Below are positions 1 through 9,900 of a DNA stretch of 43,829 nucleotides, one piece after another. Made by a program: the position numbers and the translations under genes. The notes under the pieces were generated by a model. It did no database searches and was not told the DNA's origin. It was given only the letters and a program-made list of their open reading frames with translations. The first letter of the stretch is position 1. Each line of letters begins with the position of its first letter. This stretch comes from Candidatus Hungatella pullicola (GTDB lineage Bacteria; Bacillota; Clostridia; Lachnospirales; Lachnospiraceae): contig DXFU01000035.1 in NCBI GenBank assembly GCA_019114305.1, positions 1-43,829 on the forward strand, written 5' to 3'.

Positions 1-19
1 TTATCATTGATTTCATCAT
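1..19 (-). CDS. Possible first codons of a leftward gene cut by the window edge
   Basis: Read on the minus strand, an AAGGAG motif lies five bases before an ATG at position 19. The reading MMKSMI then runs off the window. Nothing can be said about the product. The alternative is that the edge holds the end of a rightward gene, because a hairpin with a T-rich tail on the plus strand follows at 76-104. A TATAAT-like box at 119-124 on the minus strand, without a convincing -35, would suit the leftward reading. Confidence 0.35.
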
Positions 20-75
20 ACAGACTCCTTATGTTTTTTCTGGACAATTAAACAATAAGACAAATCTGTATGATT

Positions 76-108
76 GGGAAGAGGTTTTGATCTCTTCCCT
101 TTATTTTT
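76..108 (+). terminator. Hairpin with T-rich tail, terminator-like on the plus strand
   Basis: A perfect 8-base stem (GGGAAGAG at 76-83 with CTCTTCCC at 92-99) and an 8-base loop are followed by TTTATTTTT on the plus strand. This is the shape of a rho-independent terminator for a rightward transcript from outside the window. On the minus strand it would be a 5'-leader hairpin without a T-run. Confidence 0.4.
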
Positions 109-230
109 GCCAATGATAATTATACTCTAAGTATCAGCTAATGGGAATGCCAAAAGTATGATTAGATTTTTAACCTGTTTTGCTATGATCATACTTCTTT
201 CAAAAACCTTTTCCGATAAATGGCAAATCT

Positions 231-260
231 GGCAGACAAACCGGTTTGGGTCTGTCTGCC
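231..260 (-). terminator. Inverted repeat after the last gene of the glycan operon
   Basis: GGCAGACA at 231-238 pairs with TGTCTGCC at 253-260, about 16 bases after the stop codon of the propeller gene. Its place suggests the end of the long leftward operon. The downstream side has no clean T-run, so an mRNA-stabilising hairpin is equally possible. Confidence 0.4.
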
Positions 261-276
261 GTTCTTTATCATAGCT

Positions 277-1395
277 TTATTGTTTCAGGGGAATGGCGGC
301 GTTCCAGGTATTAGAAGCATCCATAAAGCTGTCTGTTCCGTCTGAAACTGCAAAATAAATACACCTGGCCTTTCCCTCCTCAAAAAGGATAAAGGGACGA
401 TCAAGGTTTCCCATTAATCTCACCTGACCATCGCTCCACAGCACGTTTCTGGAATAGGCGGTCTGCCCCTTCACTACATTCCACTGCTCTCCGCTTTCTG
501 ACCAGGCGTAAACCCCGCCATACTTTTCTTTGCAGACATTTCCATGCATATCTTTGGCAATCATGCGGTACAGACCATTTTCCTTCCAGACAAATGGGTC
601 CTCCAATTCTACCTCTTCCGGGAACAGTCTTCCCTTTCCAATGCGGCTGTACTCCCCGTCATACCGTTCTGATCTGGCTGCTCCCAGCCTCATGGAGCTG
701 TGAAGAAGTCCCTCATAAGGAGGCTTTTTATAAGTTCTGTATTTGTAAATCATCAGCACGCTTCCATCCTCCTCCACATAGGGAGCTGGATTGGACACAA
801 AAAAGTTATCCTCATAGTCCGGCCTTACCGTCATCACAGGAGCCGAAAAACGTGTCCAGGGACCGGTAATCCGGTCAGCCACCGCAATTCCAATTCGTTT
901 ATTGGCGCGGGCTGTTATAACTCTGGGATCCCAAAGTCCCACAGCTTCCCCTTCCTTTACATCCTCAAATGGATGGGTACTTCCAATATAATATAATACC
1001 CATTTTCCCCCCTGTCTTGTAATATGAGGATTGTGGGTCATGCGTCCATCCCAATACTGCGGGCCCCTTGCTCCCAAAACTGTTTCCTGATACTGGAAAG
1101 GTCCCTCCGGACGGTCAGATACAGCCCGAACAATCTCTGATTCCAAAAGCCACCCGGGATGCATGGGCAGTCGTTTCGGCCACCGGGATGCAAACATGTG
1201 ATATCTTTCATCTTCTCCTTTGGCCACACTTCCGCACCAGACCCAGTATCCTTTCATTTTGAAGCCCCCTTCTGTGGGAGCGGGCAAAAGTTTATTTCGT
1301 AAATCCCATTCCATAAGCTTCTGTCTCCCTTTCATAATTGCTATGCCGTCAATCATCCGGCATTTTATTTCATCTGTCTTTACTGGAAATGACAT
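277..1395 (-). CDS. Five-bladed beta-propeller glycoside hydrolase-like protein (GH43-like)
   Basis: This 372-residue protein has no signal peptide and so is cytoplasmic. It shows repeated blade motifs of the GH43/GH117-type five-bladed propeller, for example THNPHI followed by WVLYYIG, a VSNPAPYVEEDG blade and LEDPFVWKENGLYRMIAKD. An acidic residue near the end of each such motif is typical of the fold. I cannot assign a substrate. The ATG lies inside the end of the upstream mutase gene (16-base overlap) and has only a weak ribosome site, which suggests translational coupling. Internal ATGs about 14 and 21 codons downstream are alternatives. It is the last gene of the glycan operon and probably trims an imported oligosaccharide. 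Confidence 0.7.
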   Translation of the reverse strand: MSFPVKTDEIKCRMIDGIAIMKGRQKLMEWDLRNKLLPAPTEGGFKMKGYWVWCGSVAKGEDERYHMFASRWPKRLPMHPGWLLESEIVRAVSDRPEGPFQYQETVLGARGPQYWDGRMTHNPHITRQGGKWVLYYIGSTHPFEDVKEGEAVGLWDPRVITARANKRIGIAVADRITGPWTRFSAPVMTVRPDYEDNFFVSNPAPYVEEDGSVLMIYKYRTYKKPPYEGLLHSSMRLGAARSERYDGEYSRIGKGRLFPEEVELEDPFVWKENGLYRMIAKDMHGNVCKEKYGGVYAWSESGEQWNVVKGQTAYSRNVLWSDGQVRLMGNLDRPFILFEEGKARCIYFAVSDGTDSFMDASNTWNAAIPLKQ

Positions 1396-3074
1396 TCCAG
1401 TTCTCTTGTCAGTCTTTCCTCTTCTCTTTCCGCCTCTTCTCTGTCCTCTGCCCTTACAGAAACATACATCTTAAGCTTTGGTTCCGTTCCTGACGGCCTT
1501 ATTATCACAGAACAGTCTCCTTCCAGCAGAAATTTTAAAACATTGGATTTTGGCAGTCCATTGAGGCCTTTTAAATAGTCCTGGCATTCCACCACATGTT
1601 TTCCTCCCACTGAGGCCATTTCACCTCGGAAACCTTTCATAATTTCCTGCATTTTTTCAAATCCGGAGACTCCTTCAAATTCATAGGAGTGAAGGGTATT
1701 GAGACAATATCCGTAAGTCTGGTACAGCTGTTCCAACTTCTCATAAAGGCTTACGCCTCTTGTTTTATAGTAGGCAAACATTTCGCAGATTAAAAAAGCT
1801 CCATTTACAGCGTCCTTGTCTCTTACATAAGTCCCGCTTAAATATCCATAACTTTCTTCAAATCCAAATACATAAGAGTCTTCTTTTCCCTCTTTTTCCA
1901 AAAGTCCGATCTGCTCTCCAATAAATTTAAAGCCGGTAAGCACCTGAATGGTTCTCACGCCGTAGTGGTCTGCAATCCTCTCTGCCATGTCAGTGGTTGC
2001 TATGGTTTTTACCATAATCGGTTTTTCAGGCATAGTTCCCATAGCCTGGCGGCGGCTGCAGATATAATCCAAAAGCAGCATTCCCGTCTCATTTCCAGAT
2101 AAAAGCACATACTCTCCCTGAAAATTTTTCACTGCAATTCCCACCCGGTCACAGTCCGGATCTGTAGCCAGCAAAAGATCTGCCTGGTACTTTTGGGCAT
2201 ACTCCATTCCCAAAGCCATTGCCTCCCGAATCTCAGGATTGGGGTAAGGACAAGTAGGAAAAGTTCCATCCGGCTTCTCCTGTTCCTTTACCACAGTAAT
2301 ATTGGTAAATCCACTTTCCCTTAAAACTCTCAGCACTGGCTTTAATCCGGTTCCATTAAGCGGAGTATAACAGATAGAAACATCTCTGTCCATTTTAGTA
2401 TCAGGGAGAATCAAAGTCTGTTTCTTTACCTCTTCTGTAAAAGCGGTAAAAACCTCCTCGCTGATATAGGAGATGGTTCCCTCTGAAACCTCCCGATGAA
2501 AGTCTGATTTTTTAATATCCTGAAACACATCCAAAGCTTCTATTTCGCTTAAAACTTCCTGCGCTGCTTCTGTGGTAATCTGACAGCCATCAGGGCCGTA
2601 AACTTTATAACCATTGTATTTTGAAGGATTATGGGACGCCGTTACCATAACTCCCGCCTGACAGCCCAGATAGCGAACTGCAAAAGAAAGGCAGGGCGTA
2701 GGCATCAGCTGACTATAAAGGTACACCTGAATTCCATTGGCTGCAAATACACTGGAGGCAGTCTTTGCAAACAGCTCCGACTTAATCCTGGAATCGTAGC
2801 TGACAGCAATTTTGCGCAAACCCTTGGGAAATTTCTTACAAACGTAATTAGCCAGTCCCTGGGACGCTTTTGCAACCGTATATATATTCATACGGTTGGT
2901 ACCAGCTCCAATAACGCCTCTCAGTCCTCCCGTACCAAATTCAAGATTTTTGTAAAAAGCGGATTCTATTGTCTCTTGGCTGCCCTCCATAGACCTCAGC
3001 TCCTCAGCCACTTCCTTATCCTCCACCGCCTTATCCAGCCAAAGCTCATACTGTTTCATATAATTCTGATTCAT
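1380..3074 (-). CDS. pgm: Phosphoglucomutase/phosphomannomutase family protein
   Basis: A 564-residue alpha-D-phosphohexomutase that moves phosphate between C1 and C6 of a hexose. The phosphoserine loop TASHNPSKYNGYKVYG places the catalytic serine at about residue 147. The magnesium loop DPDCDRV lies at about 305-311, the sugar-binding loop has GFEESYGY, and the phosphate-binding loop IIRPSGTEPKLK is near the C terminus. The length fits the long Firmicutes PgcA-like mutases. I chose the ATG at 3074 over an in-frame start 18 codons upstream because GGAGG lies just before it and the upstream segment lies in terminator sequence. In this operon it would feed the sugar-1-phosphate released by the GH130 phosphorylase-like enzyme into glycolysis. 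Whether glucose or mannose phosphate is preferred cannot be read. Confidence 0.93.
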   Translation of the reverse strand: MNQNYMKQYELWLDKAVEDKEVAEELRSMEGSQETIESAFYKNLEFGTGGLRGVIGAGTNRMNIYTVAKASQGLANYVCKKFPKGLRKIAVSYDSRIKSELFAKTASSVFAANGIQVYLYSQLMPTPCLSFAVRYLGCQAGVMVTASHNPSKYNGYKVYGPDGCQITTEAAQEVLSEIEALDVFQDIKKSDFHREVSEGTISYISEEVFTAFTEEVKKQTLILPDTKMDRDVSICYTPLNGTGLKPVLRVLRESGFTNITVVKEQEKPDGTFPTCPYPNPEIREAMALGMEYAQKYQADLLLATDPDCDRVGIAVKNFQGEYVLLSGNETGMLLLDYICSRRQAMGTMPEKPIMVKTIATTDMAERIADHYGVRTIQVLTGFKFIGEQIGLLEKEGKEDSYVFGFEESYGYLSGTYVRDKDAVNGAFLICEMFAYYKTRGVSLYEKLEQLYQTYGYCLNTLHSYEFEGVSGFEKMQEIMKGFRGEMASVGGKHVVECQDYLKGLNGLPKSNVLKFLLEGDCSVIIRPSGTEPKLKMYVSVRAEDREEAEREEERLTRELECHFQ

Positions 3075-3106
3075 AACATCCTCCTGTTTTACAAGTTGTA
3101 CGGGCT

Positions 3107-3145
3107 GAAAAAAGCCATCTGGCTTCATTTTTCTGCCAGATGGCC
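3107..3145 (-). terminator. Intra-operon rho-independent terminator
   Basis: On the minus strand a perfect 10-base stem (3135-3144 with 3114-3123) and an 11-base loop are followed by six T. It sits in the gap between the secreted beta-helix gene and the mutase gene, with no room for an obvious new promoter. It probably reduces, rather than abolishes, expression of the last two genes. Confidence 0.8.
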
Positions 3146-3155
3146 CAAGCGTCTA

Positions 3156-6100
3156 TTATTGCTGCCGGATCCAGGCTCCGCTGGGATCCACCAGATATCC
3201 GTCAGGAGTCACTGTACTCACTGCACAGGAGCCGTCTGGATTTAGATAGTACCATTTGCCGTTCCACTGAACCCATCCTTTATACATATAGCCGTTTTCA
3301 TCGAAGTAGTACCAAATTCCCTTAGATATAATCCAGTCACTCTTAGGATAATTTCCATCTTCCAGCTGGTACCACCAGCCTATCTCATCCTGCATCCAGC
3401 GGCCAGGGGTTGTCTGCAGTCTGGTAATGCCTCCAGAGCTTCTGGTTTGTCTTACTGGCTGCGGCTCCGGCTCTGGGTCCGGTTTCTCTCCATCTGGATT
3501 CTCACTTTCTGCCTGCTTCATCAGAACAAAGATTCCCTGTTCCTGTGTAATAAAAGAAATCTTATTTCCATCTGTTACAAACTCTACCCTATTCAGAAGT
3601 TCACCGTCCTCATCAAAAAGCAGAAGTGTCAGCTGATCTTCCTGATGAAACCTTTTTGGTATGGGAAAGCTGATTCTTACAGGCGCTGCTAAATCAATAT
3701 GATCCAACAGCAGATCCCCCAATTCCACATCAAAGACGATTTCCAGAGCAGCCGCAGATTCTCTGTCAAATTCCTGTGAAATATTTGGCTTCGTTTCAGG
3801 AATATCCATACGCATTACAGCATTAGATGGAGATGCCACCACTTCTTCGCTGGCAATCTGCCCAGCTGTAACAGCGGCTCCTTCTACTTTAACGGAAGAC
3901 TTTTTCATGCCATACTCCCTGACCACATCTTCTGATATTTCCTTTTTTGTAGCAGTAATATGATCGTCTAACTTCAAAAGGGCCTGCTCCGCCTTAACCA
4001 GCAGATCAAAAATATAGTCGGTTACTTTTTCCTGTCCGTTCACAAAATCAACCGTCTCATCCATTGCCTCATGGATTTCCTCTGCGTTGGAAGCGGAAGC
4101 AATCTTTCGGGTAAGATAATCCATCTGTCCTTCCAGATCTTCCGGAACCTTTATTTCAACTTTGAACGATGTTTTCTTATCTTTATAGCTTACTTCTACC
4201 GTTGCTGTTCCAGGATTCTGACTTTGGAAACCATTTACAGTGTACTCTTCTTCAGAAAGAACTTTTTCTGTTCCATCCTCATAATACGCCGTCACTTCCA
4301 AGCCAGAATAATCTGCTTCTTCTCCCAGTACATACTCCAGTTTTTCAGGAAGACTGGTAATTGCTATTTTCTCAAGAGCAGATTCTGTTTCTGTAAGCTT
4401 AATGGCATCCAGTACAATGGCATAGCCTCCGCTACTCTCATTCTTTCCTGTTATCTCAAACTTAAAGTTGTGTACCCCATCTTCAGGGAAAGTCACGGTT
4501 CCGTAATTTACAGTAACTCCTGTCTTATTTCCCTTATAATACTGATCAACCGGGTCTCCTATTTTTTCATCATCCAGATACATCTGGAAAATTCCCTTCG
4601 TCTCATGCTTCTTCATCATGATTTCCAGCTTATAAGTTCCCGCCTCAATTTCCACAGGGAAAGAAGCCCAGTCTCCCACCTTATTGCCAATATAGACGTA
4701 GCCTTCTCCCCTTCCCAAATCCGGACAATTCTCCGACAGGAAAGCCTCGTCTATCTTATCCTCCAGCTGCCATATAAACACCTCAGGAGAATCCGGCAGC
4801 TGCTTTCCGTCCAGAGTTACATCATTGCAGTAGACATACAGATCTTTAATATCCAGTTCTTCCAGATTGTTGGCGTTTCTTCCCAGATCTTCCATATAAA
4901 TATTTTCCATCTGTATACCGCTGATGCCGTATTCCTTGCTGAATCCAACCAGCTTGGCCGTGGAAGTTCCCTTATCGTACACATGAATATTCCTGATTTT
5001 CACATCGCTGATAGGAAGGTTTTGATCTGTTCCCCCGGTAATAGCCTGCATATGTAGCCATGTTCTGTGAGAATCATTCGTATTGGTAATGTGCTCAATA
5101 TCAATATTTTCAAATGTAATGTCGCTGAGAGATGCCGTTCCATACTTATGATGTACGCCAAGACCTACGGCACAGTCATAAACGGTACTGTCGCGGAATA
5201 CAATCTGGCTCTGGTCTCTCCAAGAACCCTGTCCAACCTTAAATCCATAACAGTAGGACCAGGATAAACAGTCCTCAAACAGAATGTTTTCACATGGCTC
5301 AGGCTCTCCGCACCACGCCTGAAACAGTTCCCCTGTTTCCCATGTCTTGGTTGAAAACGGATCGTCTAAGGCCACTCCCACTACATTTTTTACAACTACA
5401 TCCTGGCAGCCATTAATATCAATACAGTCATCCTCGTGATTCATGGTATTAAGGATTTTCAGATTGGTAAACTGCAGATCGTTGGAAAGTCCCGGAGCGA
5501 CAGACCAAACGCCTGTATCACGAATTGTAAGGCCGTCTGCCGCAAAATTACTGCAGTTCATAGGAATAATGCTCTGTGAGAGAAGATTGGCCTCCTTTTC
5601 CAGATCTCTCCCTCTTGCGTCAATTGTTCCCCGTCCGTAAATCTTCATATTATCTGATTCAATGTAATTTTCCGGATTATGGAATTCCTCGCTGTAGGGA
5701 TCAGAAATTTTATTATTCTCAGTATAAATCAGATGAACCACATCTTTTCCTATAGAATTTTTATTTCCTCTCACCACATACTCGGACTCATCTAAACTGG
5801 CTCTTAAAACAGCTCCCCCCTCCAGATAAATCTCCACGTTACTCTTTAAAACAAGAGAACCTGTTTTATAAACACCAACAGGAATATATACTACACCTCT
5901 TGTCCCATCCCCCTTTTCCGTGCCGTAAGCAGAAGCGTCGTCAATGGCTTTCTGGATAGCCTTGGTACTTGATTTTGTTCCTGTGCGCTCTGCATGGTAA
6001 GGTTCTTCCAGAATATTATAAATTCCTTCTCCTGCTTTTTCCGGTACCTCAGTTTCCATTGGATCAGCCGCCAGAACCAGACGTTTTCCGCCGTTAATCC

Positions 6101-6947
6101 TGATAATCAGATACTGGTGGTTTTCCAAAGTAAAGGTCAGCTTGTTTCCATCTGTTTCCGCCTGAATATCCAGGTTCCTCGGAGATATTTCATAAGACTT
6201 TACAGGCTCTTTGTAGGCAATCTCTACCGTTACACCATCGCCTCCGTCTTCCTGACCTGACATGGAGAATTCTCCGTAGTCATACTCTCCTCTGTAGGAT
6301 ATGACAGGAATCGTCAGGCCGTCTGCCGTCACCTGGAAGGTTTCACTTTGCTTATAAATATAGGGGAGCGGATAAGAAATTACATTGCCGCTTTCACTGA
6401 CTATACTTTCTCCAAAATCCACATCGGGAATCTCTTCTTCCATCTCCCTGGACAGTTCAAATCCTTTTACTGCCACCTGGCAGCTTCCGCTTTTCGGATT
6501 TGGTTCCAGAACTTGAATTCTAAGAGTCTGATCTCCCGCTGCATCAAAGGTTACCTGACCAAAATCAGCTGTCACCTGGCCCCCGCTTCCATACTGGTCA
6601 TAGGGTTCTCCTATCTCTTCTCCGTTTACAGATACTTGAAATACGCCTTTATTTTCATGCTTTTTTGTAATCAAATCTAAGTCGTAGGTGCCTGCTTCTT
6701 CCAGACGAAAGGAAAAATCCACATACTGTCCTACCGTCTTTGTTTCATCGTTGTCCCCAATGTAAACAAAAGAGTCATTTCCCGCGGTCACCTTCAGTGT
6801 TTCCGAAGATTTTTCGTAATCCAGACTGCGGAAGACAAATTCCTCCGTGATTTTCTCTGCCCGGGTACTTAAAGGAAACAGCCCAATTACTGCCGCGCAG
6901 AGCACCGCTGCTGCGCCGGCAGCCCCCCTCCATTTTTTTCGTTTCAC
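3156..6947 (-). CDS. Secreted multidomain GH28-like beta-helix protein with cell-wall-binding repeats
   Basis: This 1263-residue surface protein starts at a GTG preceded by GGAGAGG. It has a signal peptide (KRKKW, a hydrophobic core, then STRA at about residue 30). Two related beta-sandwich modules lie at about 50-165 and 745-855; they share the pattern KKHE[NT]KG[VI]FQ, so they arose by duplication and probably bind carbohydrate. A right-handed beta-helix of the pectate lyase/GH28 type spans about 315-700, starting with VVYIPVGVYKTGSLVLKSN. The usual GH28 acids are only partly recognisable: EDDCIDI at about 505 and ALDDPF at about 526. The classical GHG reads GQG. A bacterial Ig-like domain (865-932), a helical stretch, a beta-sandwich and a Pro/Glu linker follow. 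At 1185-1255, WYYFDENGYMYKGW-type repeats should hold it to the cell wall. The role is probably first attack on a pectin-like or other plant polysaccharide; the exact activity is unknown. Confidence 0.85.
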   Translation of the reverse strand: MKRKKWRGAAGAAAVLCAAVIGLFPLSTRAEKITEEFVFRSLDYEKSSETLKVTAGNDSFVYIGDNDETKTVGQYVDFSFRLEEAGTYDLDLITKKHENKGVFQVSVNGEEIGEPYDQYGSGGQVTADFGQVTFDAAGDQTLRIQVLEPNPKSGSCQVAVKGFELSREMEEEIPDVDFGESIVSESGNVISYPLPYIYKQSETFQVTADGLTIPVISYRGEYDYGEFSMSGQEDGGDGVTVEIAYKEPVKSYEISPRNLDIQAETDGNKLTFTLENHQYLIIRINGGKRLVLAADPMETEVPEKAGEGIYNILEEPYHAERTGTKSSTKAIQKAIDDASAYGTEKGDGTRGVVYIPVGVYKTGSLVLKSNVEIYLEGGAVLRASLDESEYVVRGNKNSIGKDVVHLIYTENNKISDPYSEEFHNPENYIESDNMKIYGRGTIDARGRDLEKEANLLSQSIIPMNCSNFAADGLTIRDTGVWSVAPGLSNDLQFTNLKILNTMNHEDDCIDINGCQDVVVKNVVGVALDDPFSTKTWETGELFQAWCGEPEPCENILFEDCLSWSYCYGFKVGQGSWRDQSQIVFRDSTVYDCAVGLGVHHKYGTASLSDITFENIDIEHITNTNDSHRTWLHMQAITGGTDQNLPISDVKIRNIHVYDKGTSTAKLVGFSKEYGISGIQMENIYMEDLGRNANNLEELDIKDLYVYCNDVTLDGKQLPDSPEVFIWQLEDKIDEAFLSENCPDLGRGEGYVYIGNKVGDWASFPVEIEAGTYKLEIMMKKHETKGIFQMYLDDEKIGDPVDQYYKGNKTGVTVNYGTVTFPEDGVHNFKFEITGKNESSGGYAIVLDAIKLTETESALEKIAITSLPEKLEYVLGEEADYSGLEVTAYYEDGTEKVLSEEEYTVNGFQSQNPGTATVEVSYKDKKTSFKVEIKVPEDLEGQMDYLTRKIASASNAEEIHEAMDETVDFVNGQEKVTDYIFDLLVKAEQALLKLDDHITATKKEISEDVVREYGMKKSSVKVEGAAVTAGQIASEEVVASPSNAVMRMDIPETKPNISQEFDRESAAALEIVFDVELGDLLLDHIDLAAPVRISFPIPKRFHQEDQLTLLLFDEDGELLNRVEFVTDGNKISFITQEQGIFVLMKQAESENPDGEKPDPEPEPQPVRQTRSSGGITRLQTTPGRWMQDEIGWWYQLEDGNYPKSDWIISKGIWYYFDENGYMYKGWVQWNGKWYYLNPDGSCAVSTVTPDGYLVDPSGAWIRQQ

Positions 6948-6967
6948 GCCCTTACCTCTCCTTCATT

Positions 6968-9900
6968 TTATTCTGCCTTTTTTATAACAGGTGCCTTCAG
7001 GATTCCTGATGGCTTTAAGCAGTACTCGTATGACCAGCTGGTTCCTGTGGTTCTCCAGGCATCCGGCCCAATCCATCGCTCCTTTTCATTGCAGTCGTGA
7101 ACAGTTCCAAAGGTATTTATCCGGTTTCCATAGGCAAGAATCTCCAGCTTATGGATTCCTGCCTCCAAATGTCCAAGACTTACCTGATATGGAGCGCAGG
7201 CGATAAGACCGCAGTCTCTTCCATCTGCTTTTACCTGAATCACAGGGCAGCGGAATTTTGATATCTGGATGCTGTAATCTCCTTCTTCCGGAATCTCCAG
7301 ATTCACATGATAAGAAAGGTTTCCTCCATAAAACGGAAGTCCCTGCACGCAGATATCGCCAAAGCCAAATTCTGTTTCCGGCCTCTGAAGTTTGGTTTTC
7401 CTGCCTCTCACCTGAACATGAAAATCTCCCAACAGATACATAGCCTCTACCTGGAAAGAGGAAGTAAATGGAATGTGAATTTCCAGGATATTTTCTCCCT
7501 TTTTCAGTGCACCCAGTTCTACTTTCCTGATATCGCGGTCTGCATACCAACCTTCCGGCTTTTTGCTGCAGGGGATGCCGTTCCAGATAATATTGGTTTT
7601 TTCTGCCTGTTCCAAAGCCAGCCATACCTTGTCGGTCTCCCATTGGGATTCTATGGAGAAGCGCAGCTTCAGCCTATGAGCAGGCTCCTCTTTCGGCGGA
7701 TTCACCCATGGCTGTGGAAATGCCTCTGTTCTCAGGCGCAGTCCCAGTTCCTTACGGAACAGATTGTCAATTCTTAAGATTTCTTCCTCTGGCTGCCAGT
7801 CTCCATCATCAAAGGCGTAAGAAGCCAGATCCAGAAGAAGTACATTAGGTTCTTCCAGCGTTACCTGTGCCACAGAAAGCGCAGAAACCAGTTTTTCTTC
7901 TTTTGTCTTTGTATCTTTTCCTTTGCATTCACATCTTTCCTTTGATGGTATGAGACAATACAGGAAGGAATCCTGATCATAGGAGTCTGTCTCCCAATAT
8001 GTACTGCCGTTCTCAGTCCATGTCGTCTGCTCTGTCCATGATCCTGTTTCTGGATGAAGGTGAATGACCTCCCAGACACCTTTGACAGAAATCCGAAGTC
8101 TCTCCTTTTGCACCAGATCGGGATTAGGACTCTTTTCACAATGGGCAATAAACAGCCAGCGGCGGCGGCCTTCTTCCCGCATCTGATAAAGCAGATTCTC
8201 TGCCCGACTTCCTGTTTCCGTACGGATCTCAAGGATTCTTTCAGATTCCAGGCTTTCCAAAATCTCCAGCCGAGAAAATCCCACGGCAACACATCTGTCT
8301 GCCAGCAGTCGGCAGCGATTATCCAAAACCCCATCTACATGGCTGGGAATATTTCCCGCAAAAATCACCTTTCCACCGCGTTCAGCGAAATCTTCCAGCC
8401 GTTTTAAAGTAGACTGCCGCAAGGTAACGCAGGATGGAACCAAAACAGCGTCATAGTTCATTTCCCCTGCGTCAAATCCAGACTCACTTTTCTGGTTAAA
8501 GTCCGCCAGAAGAGACTCCGATATAAAATCAAAATCGATGAGTCCGTACAGCAGCCATTTCACCAAATTTGCAAAATTATCCTCCATCTGTCTGCAGATC
8601 TCATCTGTGTGCTCTCTGGTTCCCCAGTAAAGCCAGTAAGATTCTATGGGATGGATTACTCCAACCTTTACCAGTGCTTTTCCTCTGGACAAAACGGTAT
8701 TCAATCTGGAAAAATAATTCTCAATGTAAGAATATTTTCTATACCAGGGAGACTGATAGCCGATGGACGCCGGATAATCCCTCTTTGCCTCACCTTCCAT
8801 GGTGGTCCAGGTCAGGTGATGAACTCTTTTGGTCACTCCAAGGGCTGCCTGCCAGTCTCCTGCCAGTTTATGTCCTCTGAAATCAAAGTCCCAGTTTGTC
8901 ACCCCATATATTTCACTGGTCATTCCGGAATATCCATACTGATGAACTGCGCTCTGTGCCTGCTTTGCCGTGGTCAGCTCCCGGTCATCACAGAGCATAT
9001 CAATTCCAGGTATATCAAATCCCCGGTACGCTCTCATGGCTTCACCTAAAGCCATGGTCTGCCCTTCCAGGAAGGGCTCCCTCATCATATGTCCCGTAAG
9101 CTTAATGTGATGATTTCTGCACCAGCCTCCCACCTGATCCGCAAAGCTTTCCGTGAAGCGCTGACATACATGGTCATGGTAGCGATAACGCTTAACAGAC
9201 AGCTGTCCCTCTGGCAGCTCCCAGAATATTTCCGGAAGCCCCGGCAAAAACCGTTCTCCATATGCCTTTTTGTATGTTTCTTCAAAATCATCTGTATATG
9301 GAATAACCTGCTGCGTCTTTTCTTCTGCATAACCCAACTTAGTTTTAAATGTAAATTGAGGTTCATCCGTAAAAATAGTGGGTATGGTCTTTCCAAAATC
9401 CTTGGCAAACTCTTTATAATAGGCATCGTAAGTTACTTCAAGAAATTTTGCCACTGCCTTTGGATCCAGTGTGTTTAAATATGCCTGGTTGTTAAACCAT
9501 GGATTATTTCCTGCAATTTCCAGATAAGCATACCAGGTGTCCCAGCCCTGTCTTTCTTCTTCTTTCACGGCCTCTTGATCCGGCATCTGGTCCAAAAAGC
9601 GGTATTCCTCCAAATACCCTTTTTTCAGCCTGATCTGATAAGCTGCAAGAAACTTTCTTTTTCCGCTGGATACTGCTTTGGCGCTTGAGTCCATTTTTCC
9701 TTCTTCTACCTTTTCATTTAAAGGCAGAGGAACCGGCGAAAAGGCCAGAAAACGGCTTCGATACTGCTCGTCTTTTGTTACCAGCCCCCCGGCAGCCCCG
9801 GATGGCCATCTGTCCTCATCATACAGACAAGTCACCATTCCCAGCTGACAGGCTTTATCATGGGCATAATGCATCATTTCCATAAAGCGCTCTCCCAGAT

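Noticed and set aside
4071-5057. Long open frame (328 codons) on the plus strand
   Set aside because: It lies wholly antisense to the well-supported beta-helix gene, has an odd Phe/Ile/Ser/Leu-rich composition and no recognisable motif or ribosome site.
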